A DNA stretch of 64,000 nucleotides from assembly GCF_016802725.1 (NCBI RefSeq), contig NC_052665.1:9300001-9364000 (forward strand), read 5' to 3'. The translations under genes were made by a program, and so were the position numbers. This document shows positions 1 through 11,460 of this stretch, piece by piece. The notes under the pieces were generated by a model. That model searched no databases and was not told the origin of the DNA. It worked only from the letters and a program-made list of their open reading frames with translations. Origin of the DNA: Solenopsis invicta (taxonomy: Eukaryota > Arthropoda > Insecta > Hymenoptera > Formicidae). Positions within the stretch are counted from its first letter, which is position 1, and every line of letters starts with the position of its first letter.

Positions 1-557
1 ATTTGATGAATGTCTAATGTCCAAATTGAATCATCACTAAGATTGCATTTACGATACGCCCACGCCTGCACTTCGAAATAGCTCTTGCGATATTTTTGTA
101 GGAGCTTTGTGACCGGACTAAATGATATCGACTTGCGATATGACACCTATCTCGGACGAGGTTCCTCCTTGTCAACCTACACAAATTGGTCCAATTTGGC
201 GCGGACGAATATACAGTTAATATCCCGTCATTGACATAGAAACGTATAGGCATCATGAATCACGGATCGCAACGGCTGTCTCGCGTATTCTGATTCAGCA
301 ATTAATCCCGCCTGTTGCAATTCCGCGAAGTAGGATGCATTTCCGTCACTTGGACTTTCGAAACGAATAATACTACGCAGGCACTTGTTGCGCAGACGTA
401 TCTACGTCTCTAGGCTCTTTGTGCAGTCCTCCGATAAATTAAAGAATCACGAAAGATACAACGAACGTCGCTCTGGATAATGAAATTCTGAGACTCGGCC
501 ACATACAACTTTTAACATTTGGCAAACGAAGCGCGTTTTCTCTACACAGATCTGGAA
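1..557. other. Intergenic or intronic DNA, no feature seen
   Basis: Mixed-composition sequence with only short chance reading frames. I see no recognisable protein, RNA gene or repeat. It may be part of an intron or flank of a gene outside the window. Confidence 0.5.
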
Positions 558-900
558 TCACCGAAAGCGAAAGGGTGTACCACGCCTTGAGGATAAAAAT
601 AATCTGCTGAAACGCCGCGCCGCCGTGAGGACCCTTTCGCCACGACTAAAATGCACGTAAGTGGCGCGGAGTGTGGTTGGCCGGTAGTCGGGTCGGAAGT
701 GTACGGACACGCACTCGCACGCGCCTCTCGTCGAAGCGAAACAGAAGCGAAAACGAGCGCTTGTCCGAGCGAGACGAGTGAGGAGGACGCTTCCTGGAGA
801 GGAAAGGACGAAAGAAGCGATCAGAAAAAGAGAGCTCATGGCTCTCGCGTAACGTAATTGCGTAAGTAAGTCGCCGGCCGACTGGGAGGCGCGAACGCGC
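558..900 (+). promoter_or_regulatory. CpG-rich tract with strong splice donor (candidate first exon)
   Basis: This tract is much richer in G+C and CpG than its surroundings and ends in a consensus 5' splice site, GTAAGTAAG, at 862-870 on the plus strand. Such a pairing is typical of a promoter with a non-coding or short coding first exon. A plus-strand frame at 651-857 stays open but resembles no protein I know. No downstream exon could be linked to it, so this is a candidate only. Confidence 0.25.
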
Positions 901-2031
901 TCACGACTATTTCGGATCCGTTCGAGTTGTGCCCGATATCCGCGCCTTCGAAGGCTCCTCTTCGAAGAGAGAAGACGGAGCAAGCGAGCGAGCGGCGCGA
1001 GTCGTGTCTCGGACTTTCACTCTGATCCGTTACGCCTCGATAATATGCGGCCTCCTCCTCCTCCTTCGCCTGCTGTACCGCGTTGTTCCGCAATGATCCT
1101 GATTCGATTCCTGCGTCCCGCGAGGGTTACGGGGTAACGAGACGTGGAAACGCGTCGCGGCGAACAAAAATTCTGCGGCTTCGCTACGTAGCGTTCGCGC
1201 AATCATGCGGAAAGGTATATTGTACTGTTTCATTCTTCGTTCGATGTTTGCCATCGGCCACTATCGCAAAAGGGTATATATTCATCTTTCAAATATACGA
1301 CTTGTACGAGGAAGCTTCTCCGAAATTATTCAGCTAACAAAAGCAAGAGAACCGCAGCAACGGTTTATTATCTCGATTTTCATGTTAATCAGCATCAAAT
1401 AACGACCTCGTAAAGCAACGAAGAGGAACTTTAGTCGATTATTCGCTTAAAAATTTTACTCGCTTTTGTTGGGAACGTCTTCATTACGGCTGGTCGTACA
1501 TGTATGACGCTCGAAACTGATTTAATATCATGCGGCTAGATCTCGGTATCGCACATTAACTGTGAGTATCTAACAGTAGACCATGCCACGTATCTCATTT
1601 GCTATTTCTCTTGGTGCATTATCGGCCCTTAAGCGTATTAATTATCTATAGCGGGCGATCGGTATTTTCGCTGCACGGAAAGAACAATTTTACTATAGTA
1701 TCTAAAAATTTAGCTAGATACAGATTGGGAAATAACCTTCGATTCTAGCAATTAGCTTAAACACCTAATATAAATTTTTCATGGTTCAACTTAATTTTTT
1801 TCAGATCTGTGTTTCAGCAAAATTGTTCTTTCCGTGCGCAAATACGCGCCTTCGTATATTCGAGCCATGTAATTGTTCTTTTTTTTTTCTCGATTCTTCC
1901 ATCTTCCCTTCGAACCACCCTCCCCCCCTTTCCACTTTCGGATTATAAGCAACGGGGTCCTTCAGATCGGATCCGGTGGGAAGGGATACGCCACTGCACT
2001 CTCTCGGGTGTAGGGCCCAGGTACAAGATTC

Positions 2032-2063
<32 letters not shown>

Positions 2064-3426
2064 AGGGGGGCAAAGGAAAGGAACGAACGCTGGCGATTGC
2101 GCCGAAGTCAGGGAGTGGAGAAATTTATCGTCGCGGGCGAACCAGACACCCGAGCTAAAAATATGGGCAATTAAAAGGCTGCGCGCGTGTTCACGTGCGT
2201 GCTCGTTCGAGTAACGAAACTTTTAAGGGCCGGCGTATCAAGACGCGCCGTGACAAATCCGGAAAAAGATGCGTCCACACCCTCGGACTTCGCCTCCTCC
2301 TCCTCTCCTTGCTCCACCTGAATATGAAATATTCTCGACGTGTCGACCAGCTGACGTTTTAAAAGGTTTATCCGACTATCCAGTAGCCAAAGTGCTTTCG
2401 AAGGGAACGAGGGGGAAGGGTCTTTAAACAGCCCGGAAAACGATCGTGTCGCTGTAAGCCGATGTTACAGCTCTACTGCGTGCGAGATAATGGAAACATG
2501 GAATAAACGTATTACTAGTGTAATACGTTTCCCCTAAAACGTGATGTGTCTGTTGTCGACTGTCATCGTTAAATGTTTTTAAGTGATAGATATGGTCTTT
2601 CATTGGACGTTCCTTAAAAGCGTCCTTATAAAACAGTTATACTTTATTTCTCTCGCGTAACAAGTACTTAACCTTCTTTAGGTAAAAAGTTTTTTATTAA
2701 CATGAATTTCTCTCTCTCTCTCTCCATTGAAAAATTACATAATAGAGAAAAAATGTTGACCATTTAAATATGACAGAACAGACAATAACTAACGAGAGAG
2801 TATAAAAAATGATTTTACGTGTAAATAACAATAAATACTTCATAATACGAAAATTATTCATAGGCACGTCGAAGGCATAATAAATTGCGAATCCCCGACT
2901 ATCGGTACAAAACCGAGCGCAGCGTGATGCTTTTGCGAGGCACAGTTAATGCGACCGTGGTACCGGGATGTTTTCAGAAGCAATAGCGGCGACTTTGCCG
3001 GAGCGGAATGATTTACGAGAGAAGCGTTGGCTGAAGTCATAGCCCGAATTTGTGAGCGCGGCGACAAAGGAGAGAAAAAGGTGGAAACGCTGGAAACGAG
3101 AATTACTTCCTCGCCGCAAATCACGGCGACATCACGTCTGGCAATACACACACGCGTGGTTTCAAGGGTCAATCAATAAGCCGCGCAAATATCGAACACG
3201 TCGTCTCTCATTGCGACGTGCGCAAAATCTTAAAACCGGCATGTGCGCGATTTTTCCCAGCCTCGTTTACCAGTCGACAAGATATACGAGAAAAACCCGT
3301 TTTCCTCCTATTTAAACATCTTACATATTTGTATCGCAATGTCTAAAAATAAGACGTTTAAATGTACCGTTAAATGTTTCATGCGGTTTGAAAATATGGT
3401 TGAAGGTTCGCAAAGATGTATCGTGT
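901..3426. other. Intergenic stretch with microsatellite
   Basis: No gene recognised. Composition shifts from CpG-rich (to about 1,240 and again 1,900-2,480) to AT-rich. Open frames at 1,801-2,174 exist only because a GAC/ACG trinucleotide run has no stop codons. A short CT run lies near 2,708-2,724. Confidence 0.5.
2032..2064. repeat. (ACG)n trinucleotide microsatellite
   Basis: About eleven uninterrupted ACG/GAC units. It makes poly-Asp or poly-Arg in the plus frames and poly-Arg or poly-Val/Ser in the minus frames, which explains the spurious open frames around it. Confidence 0.95.
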
Positions 3427-3594
3427 AGTTTTAAAAGTTCGAAAAAAAATCGGCTTTTTTCCATTTTTTGCGCGGATTTTCTCGATTCCTTTTCCAAGTG
3501 GAAAAAAATTTATTGAAAAAATTTATCTGCAAGGAACCGAGAAAATCCGCGGAAAAAATTGAAAAACACCGATTTTTTCCGAGCTTTTAAAACT
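3427..3594. repeat. Imperfect palindrome / foldback element
   Basis: The first about 70 bases, beginning AGTTTTAAAAGTTCG, are a close inverted copy of the last about 70, ending CGAGCTTTTAAAACT. Both arms carry the sequence GCGGATTTTCTCG (second arm in reverse complement). Only a short loop separates them around 3,505-3,520. It is either a short foldback transposable element or the template of a hairpin transcript. No coding content. Confidence 0.85.
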
Positions 3595-4129
3595 ATAATG
3601 CATCGTAAAGTTCCGCGTTGAATGCGATCGAATCACCGAGCGAACGACTGCCCTTTTACTGGTGAACACATGCGCCAAATGTGTAACCATGTGATCGTAA
3701 AAATGAAAGTTGCCCGGACAAAGCGGCGATATGATTAGATACTATTAGGTAGAATAGATTAGATATGATTATACTCGGCGACCTTAAAGGACACCGTTTT
3801 TTATACTGCCTCGAGTATCCGTACACGTGTTTTATCAAGTCGAGCCTATTATTATTTCATGACGTGGCGATATCGCGGACATTACCGCAATATATTTAGT
3901 TATTCTTTAATCATAACCGCGATTCCCGTTTAATAATTTATTCGTAACGATTGTGATAATTGCAAATGTAAAATATATATTATCATGTGTATGTAAAATT
4001 AATATGTATAATATGTATGTTCCGTGTTTATAAAAATATTCATACGGAATAAATAAAAAATCAAAGTTAGATAATAATTTGTTACAAAATTAAATAATAA
4101 TGTTAATAAAAAAGTTAATAACTTTTACT
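3595..4129. other. Intergenic, nothing recognised
   Basis: Passes from mixed to very AT-rich sequence. No gene or repeat boundary could be supported. Confidence 0.5.
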
Positions 4130-4590
4130 ATAACTTGGTTAATTTTAAATAATTCAATTTTTAACTGTAACTAATTATTTGTAAAACACATAAATTTTAT
4201 TAATTTTTTTCTAAGTTAAAAATTTATCTATGTAAAAAAAAAATTAAGAATGAAAAACGTTGCCATATAAAAAACAATTTTCTTTGTTATTTTATATAAA
4301 TTTAATTTGCAAATAAAATATTAAATTTGTTTGATAATTTATTATATATTATAATTTTTTGGAGTAATCTAAATTTAAAAAATTAGAAATTTCTAATTTA
4401 ATTATTTATATAAAAACATTATTTCTATGAATAATGTTTTCCAAATTAATTTTTAATTTAACATAAATTAATTTAATCTTAACGTAATTTGTAATTGACA
4501 ATGAATTAGTTTTTCATTCACGTAAGTAAATTAATTTTTTAAGTCATTAATTTTAACTTAATTTAAAAAATATTTTACCCAAACTTGTAA
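4130..4590 (+). mobile_element. AT-rich MITE-like element, family 2 (copy 1)
   Basis: This stretch matches 45,401-45,888 along most of its length, for example the shared AAGTTAAAAATTTATCTATG and CTTTGTTATTTTATAT blocks in the same order. A reverse-orientation copy lies at about 16,115-16,545. It has no coding capacity. The terminal repeats that are clear in the 45 kb copy are eroded here (ACCCAAACTTG near 4,578), so the boundaries are approximate. Confidence 0.7.
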
Positions 4591-5853
4591 AAAATTTTAG
4601 TTACATATATTTCTAAAGATTTTATATTGTTACACATTTTGACATACATATTAACATATCTTGCGTTTCGTGATCTTTTGTAATTTATCTTTAATTTCGT
4701 ATGTTATGTGACAGTGGTTTATTCAGAATTCCGAGGGTTAATAGACGCGAAGTGGGATTTTCCACGGCGGAAGCTTTGCGGTAGTGCGGGTTGGCCGGAA
4801 AGATCGATTGTCGTACTGCGACACTAATGTCGGAGTTGGTATAACTTGGCGGTTTGCGTTCTCGAGTGGCACCGAAACCGAACTACGACGAGTCGCGGAA
4901 AGTCCTTCCCCAGTTGTTCCTCGATGACAACATCGCCACGATTAAATGTAATCTCGTTCACACGTCGCATTCAATTACGGACTGCGAGGTATCAATCTGG
5001 ATATATGGGAATGTGTGTCAGAATTATAGTCGTAAACCGCGATTATCGATAATTGGCGTTGTTAACACTTAAGAGCGTGGAAACGTAACTTTGCTTTTAA
5101 TTATGGACTAAAGTGCGCGGACAGTAGCTTTCCCCACAGATGGGAATGTTGTAGTAATTACGGCAATTACGTCAGATTGCGGTTATTGATGACTTATGTT
5201 ATCAAGATCTAAATGGAAGGAAGCACGAGAGCACCGTGACCGTTGAATCTTTTATTGTTCAACATTTGACTATCGGAATTATATGTAATATCGACCGCTT
5301 TAACAATTTAAAATTCGAGAAATAGTAAGAAAAATCTTATTGAATACCATGATATAAATACAACATCGTGCATGTACATATGAAAATTGTAGTTTCCTGA
5401 GAAACAACATGTGCGGGAGGAAAGAGTTGAAAATGTCAGAGTCAACGTACGCCAGCTGAGTCCCACTTCCTGAAGATACGTTCAGGGTCCGATGAAGACT
5501 CCATACGCATATAAAGACGTACTTCGTGCAGTCTATAATTTGCCCTTTATTTCATTGTATCTCATCCGGAGGAAGTAACGAGGTACAAGAGGAGGAGGAG
5601 GGGGGAGTCTCGTCATATGACTAAAACGGCGGCGTCGTGTACACTCGTCACGCGTGACATACGACTCTCCAGTATTACAGCTCCAGTTCACATTATGTTA
5701 ATCCCATTCTTAGTATCACTTATGATTATATCATGCGGGACACGCACAATTTTGTGCACTCGGGAACGAGCGGCCGAGGAAATACGCGTGGTTTATTCAA
5801 TGCGCGCGATCTTCCCTCTTTCTCCCCCCAGTCAATTGCAATCACATTATACA
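4591..5853. other. Intergenic, no gene recognised
   Basis: Short frames at 4,846-5,072 and 5,617-5,874 have no recognisable domain, no convincing splice signals and no hydrophobic or charged pattern worth calling. Nothing else seen. Confidence 0.5.
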
Positions 5854-6316
5854 CAGTTGGAAAATTTGTGTTAAATTTAACATATATCGCATGTTCTAAA
5901 TAATCCACTTCAAATTTTCATGTTAATTTTACACAAGATGAATATGTTCCCTGGCGAAAATAATATCTTTATAAGATGTTTGTTTAAGTCTTGAATAGAT
6001 GTTTAATTGAAGTTTTAAATATGATGGAAACGTATTTCTTTAATAAAATTAACGTTTATTAATTTGTTGACACGTACATTTTATTCATTTATCTTGGACT
6101 TTATGTTAAAAAACTACATTATTTTTGTTATTTGTTTATTCACTCATAAATTGTGTTATTTTAATACTAAGACATGTATTAAATATTAATTTAACACAAA
6201 ACGTTTAAATAACACAATCACGTTATGTTAAATTAATCCTTGGATACGTTAAAAATTTAACACGGAAATTTTAACAAGAACCGGTTTTAACATAAATACA
6301 AAATGTTTTCTACTAT
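5854..6316 (+). mobile_element. AT-rich MITE-like element, family 1 (copy A)
   Basis: Non-coding element of about 460 bp rich in TTAAC/GTTAA words. One end begins CAGTTGGAAAATTTGTG and the other ends in the complement of CATAGTAGAAAACATTTTG. The same two ends and internal order recur in inverse orientation at 7,259-7,676, with partial copies at 9,240-9,477 and 24,935-25,224. Confidence 0.75.
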
Positions 6317-7258
6317 GTACGCTTGATACGCACGCATCTGATGGTCGGCGCCGTCGAAAAATCCCAGACAAATCGCGCGCGATCGTAGGAAAACCGGTCG
6401 TCCTTTCGCAGGGGAAGCGGAAAACATCGAAAATGTCGCGTTACATCATGATCGTGGATCATCGATACGCGGGATGACTTTCTCGGCGAGATCGATACGA
6501 GGAAACGCGTTTATTCGAGCGTATTGACGACGACGACGGCGGCGACGAGGACGGCGCCGGGAACGATAGTAATCGCATAATAATCGTGCGCCACCGCGAT
6601 TATTATCGCGTTTATTAGTGCGCGCGATGCTAGAGCTATTTAAAGATGGAGATTTTTTTTTATCGTCGACGGATAACGTGTTTCTTTTATTATTAAAAGA
6701 GTTTCGACAGAACTTCTCGCGTAAACTGCCTAACTAATGGCTTTTAGACGAGCGAAGAATTACCAGGCGCAAAAATAGTCCTGGCGAGTGTTGCGACAGA
6801 TACTGACGGAGCCACCACAACACGGTGATTGCATGCAAAGCGCACGGCTCGCGCGGAATCAAAAACCCGACTTTATTCCGCGATAGCGAACACTTTTCTC
6901 TCTCTGTTGCGTCACTTTTGCTCGCGTTGGCGTGCACGTGTGAAAACCCAGCGAGCGCGGCCGTTCCCTTTCTTCGCGGTGCACTCATTAGCGAGTCACT
7001 CTGAGAGCTTTTATTATTAGAAGTAGATAGATGTGACGTCCCAAAACGTTAGATCGAATATCTCTTTCGTCATAGATTTTTTTTGTTCCATTTAAATATT
7101 ATCTGTAAAACTGCTCCGACTAGAATAGTTGAAAGCCACTTCGATAAAAAAAAAAAAGATGGGATTTCTCGATAATAAGTTTCGAAGAAAATAGATAACA
7201 AAAGATAACAATAAGGTTTCTTGATAATTATAAGCTGCTTTAATAAAAAATGAATACG
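6317..7258. other. Intergenic with CpG-rich patch
   Basis: 6,320-6,620 is CpG-rich (GGCGCCGTCG-like words) and could be a regulatory island, but no splice donor or reading frame supports an exon. The remainder becomes AT-rich. No gene recognised. Confidence 0.4.
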
Positions 7259-7676
7259 CAGTAGAAAATATTTTGTATTTATATTAAAACTGCTTCTTGT
7301 TAAAATTTTGTGTTAAATTTTTAACATAGTGTTAATTTAATACTAATTTAATGTAATTATTATACTATTTGAATATTTTGTATTAAATTGGTATTTAACA
7401 GTTTTTAATGTTAAAATAACATAATTTATGAGTAAATAAATAAATAAAATGTTTGTATCGACATATTATAAATGTTATTAGAAATGTTACATATTATTAA
7501 TTTTACTAATAAAGTATATTTCCACACTCTATTTTCAAATTGTGTCAAAGTGTTACATTTTTTACGTTAATTTTTTATAATATTTATATTACTTTCTATT
7601 ATATTTACCTTATGTTAAATTAACACAAAATTTGGAACACGATATATGTCAAATTTAACACAAATTTCCTAACTGT
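7259..7676 (-). mobile_element. AT-rich MITE-like element, family 1 (copy B, inverted)
   Basis: Reverse-complement relative of 5,854-6,316: it starts CAGTAGAAAATATTTTG and ends in the complement of CAGTTAGGAAATTTGTG, the same two termini. Its right part and about 100 bp of flanking DNA beyond the element are also shared with 9,240-9,570, so that pair arose by a local duplication rather than by two insertions. Confidence 0.75.
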
Positions 7677-8281
7677 ATAACAAAATCAATATTCCCCAGA
7701 TAATTTCGCAAATTCTTTAACAAAGTTCTAAATTAAAACGATTACATTACGAAAATACAGCTCGTTAAAAATTTGCATATTAAATCGTGATCTTCAAAAG
7801 CTTAATCAAAAATTATCTCGAAACGGGCCAAAGAATTCGTAATGAGACATTCATGCGTTATAACATGCCTTCCTGGCAGTGAAAATAGATTTCTGTGCAG
7901 AAGAAAGAAAAAAAGAACGCGCCTCGTAATTAAGCGCGATCGATGACGACTCGGAGTTGATTACGGTAAATGCGGAATTTAAATCAGAAAAATCACGTCC
8001 CTCGGTTGACGAAGAGGATTACTCCGAAAAGAAAACGCATATTTCATGCTAATTTATCTACAGCTCCTAATTCAGCTGTCCCACTTGTACAGCAAAGTAC
8101 ATCTTTCCAGAAAATCATAGAACACATACTTAAATTTAAATTAAATTTCTGTGCCTTTGTATTAACAAGCAAAAGTCTTGGCTTTTTTTCAAAGAGATAA
8201 CGTTTCTCTCGTTGCAATATATTAACACTGGCAGGTCTATTACAGCAAATCATATATTGTTGGAAAGGTAAAACTACCTTT

Positions 8282-8997
8282 TTAAAAGAAATTGATGCCA
8301 TTTGAATTATTTACAGTGCTATTTTGTACAAGCAAAGATGAGTCTGAAAAAAAGAATATTTTTGTATGTGATTACAATACAGTCACAAAATAAATCCGGA
8401 TACAGGATATTGGGAAATAATTTAACACTCAAATTCACCAAATGTTATTATAAACTTACACAGGATTAAAAGTATAAACTCTTGCCAATGATACATTTTA
8501 ATCAGAAATAAACTTATGTTCAAACTGAAAAAATTTATTGGTTATTAACAAAATCAGATTGAAAGATGTATTTTAAATAAAGAAATATTGCAACAAAACA
8601 TCAATTCTGCTTTATCTTTATTTTTACCTGTTTTTACTTAAGTCTAAAAATGTATATAAAAGTTGATAAAATATTGTGGCGGAATATTATTAAATAAAAA
8701 TAAAATCTAGTATTTATTATTTTCAATAACTTCTTATGGCCTATTTCTTATTTTTTATTTTAAATAAGTTATATCATTTATTTTACCTGCATAAAATAAA
8801 CTTTCATATCTTGGGCCCGAACAATTAATTTCGCGATACACAAGTTTTAGAAAAAAACAAAAATGATGGATGCTGTGAAAAAACATTGAAAATTTTACAA
8901 ATTTGTCACAAATGTTTCTTACAGTATCCATCACTTTTGTTTCTTTCCGAAACTTGTGAATTGCAGTCACACACAAATATTCCTCTTTTACACTCAT
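8282..8997 (-). CDS. Hypothetical two-exon gene (weak model)
   Basis: Not recognised. A minus-strand ATG at 8,997 in the context AAAATGAG opens exon 8,997-8,787, which ends in a good donor (GCAG then GTAAAA). The next exon starts at 8,343 after a strong polypyrimidine acceptor (CTTTTTTTCAG) and keeps the frame to a TAA at 8,284-8,282. The product would be 90 residues: a charged start (MSVKEEYLCV), an aromatic His/Phe-rich middle and a Ser/Asn-rich tail. There is no domain I can name. A different minus-strand frame starting at 8,301 (MASISFKKVV) runs through the second exon to 8,044 and could be an alternative product. It could equally be non-coding transcript or chance. Confidence 0.22.
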
Positions 8998-9239
8998 TTT
9001 TATTGACAATGAGACGAGATAGCAATAAGTAATAAATAACTCAAATGGAATCAACTTCTTGTTATAGGCAGTTCTTTTCAACACATAATTTGCCGTAATA
9101 TCTGCCGATATTCACACGTTGTAATAAAAAGCAACGCCAAAAAGGGCCGAACTCTTTTGCATTGACTCGATTTTAAGCAAATTTTTTAATTCATCGATTG
9201 ATCTGTCGCATTATGCACAAATGCAACTTTTGAATTAAT

Positions 9240-9570
9240 ATGCGTATCAACATATTATAAATGTTAATATTAATTTTACTGAAGAAATATATTTCTACAC
9301 TTCATTTTCAAATTGTGTCTACATGTTGTGTTTTTTTAAAATTAATTTTTCATATAATATTTATTACTTTCCAATAAATTCATAAATTTTTGTACTAAAT
9401 TAACACAAAAAATTGAATGAACCGTTTGGAGCACGCGATATATGTATGTTAAATTTAACATCAATTTTTCCAACTGTATAACAAAATCATATTTTTCAAA
9501 TAATTTCGCAAATTCTTTAACAGAATTGTAAATCAAAACACAATTACGAAAATATAGTTCGTTAAAAATT
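9240..9570 (-). mobile_element. Partial family-1 element plus duplicated flank (copy C)
   Basis: Aligns with about 7,455-7,775 through both the element end (CCAACTGT at 9,470-9,477 in the complement sense) and the flank beyond it (TAATTTCGCAAATTCTTTAAC is shared). The left part of the element is missing or too diverged to see. Confidence 0.65.
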
Positions 9571-10299
9571 GGTTAGATAAATAAAAAAAAAATTGCTGTT
9601 CATATACCTGACGCATAATACAATCTAACCTAACCTACAAATTTATATCGGACTAGGTTTCGTTAGATCGATAAATCTTGATCAAGAAATCAATGACCCA
9701 CGTATACTTATACATAAAAATAATATATAAGATTTTTGTTTACAACGACAGTATATCTTTCTCCTGTAATAAAATAACCATAGCGGTTTTTCGGATCAGC
9801 ATTGCGGTCAGCAAAGCAATAACATGTCTTTGCATCTAAAAGAAAAGCTTGGATTACGATGGTCGCGCCGGCAGAAACTTAAATCCGTGACTCGATAATA
9901 CCGGTGTAAACGTTAATTCATTCAACGCAGCTCAAAATTAGAGCGCGCTCCAACAATCTCTCGTAAGGACAAAATCTGTCAAGAACTACATCGGAAATCT
10001 CGTTTATCTTGCCTGTCACGATTGTCACAATGACATTTTCGACCATCAGTGATATCAGACGTACTCGAATATTTCGTGAAATTCAAATTGGAGGGACAAG
10101 TGCATGGCGGAACTGTCTCGAATCGAAGAACGCTATGTTCACACTTATTAGAATAGGCAACTTCACTCCACTGCGTCCCTCGACGCCGTTATCTCGACGT
10201 ACTTATTATTCAATTTTGGCGAACGGGGTAACAACGGTACTCCCTCCCCCGTGGGAATAACAAGCCTCGCGTATATTTGATATGCTCGCCCCTTTCAAT
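9571..10299. other. Intergenic, nothing recognised
   Basis: A frame at 10,009-10,260 is open on the plus strand, but its translation shows no family signature and no flanking splice sites convinced me. CpG content rises towards 10,300. Confidence 0.45.
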
Positions 10300-10758
10300 C
10301 CTCCCCCGTGAATCGCCATCCGGGCGAGGGTAGTCGCATCGCGCGAAGTAAAAACCGCCGGTCAATGCGGCGTACGCGGTTCGTACTGTTCGTAGGCGTA
10401 CTCACCATGCAGAAGAGATTCGCGTCGGGACCGCGGGGACGAGAGAGGACGATCCACTAGCAACAGCAGCAGCGTGGTCGAGAACGATCCGCCGAAAAAT
10501 CCAAGGGGGCAGAATCCCGGTAGTCTCGCCGGCAGCGGGTCACGTAGCAGCAGCCGTGATGTCGGCCCCGGCGCTTGCCCCTCGGCTGGAACACCGCCGC
10601 CGGACGACGACAGTGTCGTCGGGGCAGACAGTCCCGGGGAAGGAAACAGTGGAAAAACTCGAACGGATTTCACTTGAACGCGCCGGCCTCGGTCGCGACG
10701 ACGACGACGAGAGTTCGAAAGAGAAGGCGTTACGGAGCGACACGACGAATGGTACACG

Positions 10759-10800
<42 letters not shown>
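10759..10800. repeat. (ACG)n trinucleotide microsatellite
   Basis: About thirteen uninterrupted ACG units inside the CpG island, followed by short CGAA and ACGT repeats to about 10,835. It gives poly-Thr, Arg or Asp in plus frames and poly-Val or Ser in minus frames. Confidence 0.95.
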
Positions 10801-11220
10801 CAAGCGAACGAACGAACGTACGTACGAACGGATGGACGGACGGACGGTCGAGCGCGGTATACACACGGTACCAACCGTACGGCGCGCGGGTTCAGCGGCC
10901 GACTGAGAGGATGCAGTTCGCCGCTGGTCCGCCATGGTCCGCTCGCGGACCCTTGGTGGCCCCCTCGTGGTTACGCCGCTCCTTCCTCTCACCGCGCTGC
11001 CTGCTACACTCGACGGGAGAGACAAAGCGGCTGCGCGCGCAGCCTCGCATTTTTTGACCCTCCGTCTCGCGGGCTCTTCCCCCTCTCTCTCGCTCTCTCG
11101 GCGCGAGCGCGCGCGCGCGCGCGCAGCCATCCCCACCTCACTTCACGCCGCCCTTAGGTTCGATTCACCGCGAGGGCACTCCGCTCGCTCGCTCGCCCGC
11201 GACGACGGCGAGCATATGCG

Positions 11221-11222
11221 TA

Positions 11223-11265
<43 letters not shown>

Positions 11266-11270
11266 GTATA
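11221..11270. repeat. (TATGTG)n hexanucleotide microsatellite
   Basis: About eight TATGTG units at the edge of the CpG island, grading into TATATACATATATA. Confidence 0.95.
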
Positions 11271-11460
11271 TACATATATACGCGATGCAACAAACTCGTG
11301 TGTGCGCAAGAGCGCACGGAGTCTTTAGCCGCGATTGCGTCTCTATGTCGATCGAAGGGGTCGTCGTAAGCCCCATTCGTATCTCGCGGAAGAGACTTTC
11401 GCGAGATTTAACGCGATCGCTGGATATTACCACGAATGATCATAGTGGGTGAAATGACGC

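Larger units (their letters stand above)
10300..11460 (-). promoter_or_regulatory. CpG island with candidate minus-strand first exon
   Basis: A strongly CpG-rich island of over 1 kb, the longest in the left third of the window. On the minus strand it contains a consensus donor, GCATG followed by GTGAGTACG, with the last exonic base at 10,406. This suggests a first exon of roughly 10,407-10,900 transcribed leftwards. Long open frames here on both strands come from the GC-rich composition and an ACG run, and no translation resembles a known protein. The exon is therefore best treated as 5' UTR. Its gene would extend to the left, possibly including the weak model at 8,282-8,997. Confidence 0.4.

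Noticed and set aside
1801..2174. Open frames across the (ACG)n repeat
   Set aside because: Poly-Asp and poly-Arg stretches are produced by the microsatellite; no domain or splice context.
10540..11452. Long overlapping open frames on both strands of the CpG island (up to 198 codons)
   Set aside because: They are rich in Arg, Ser and Ala with poly-Thr, Asp or Val from the ACG run, occur in several frames at once, and resemble no family. They come from base composition.
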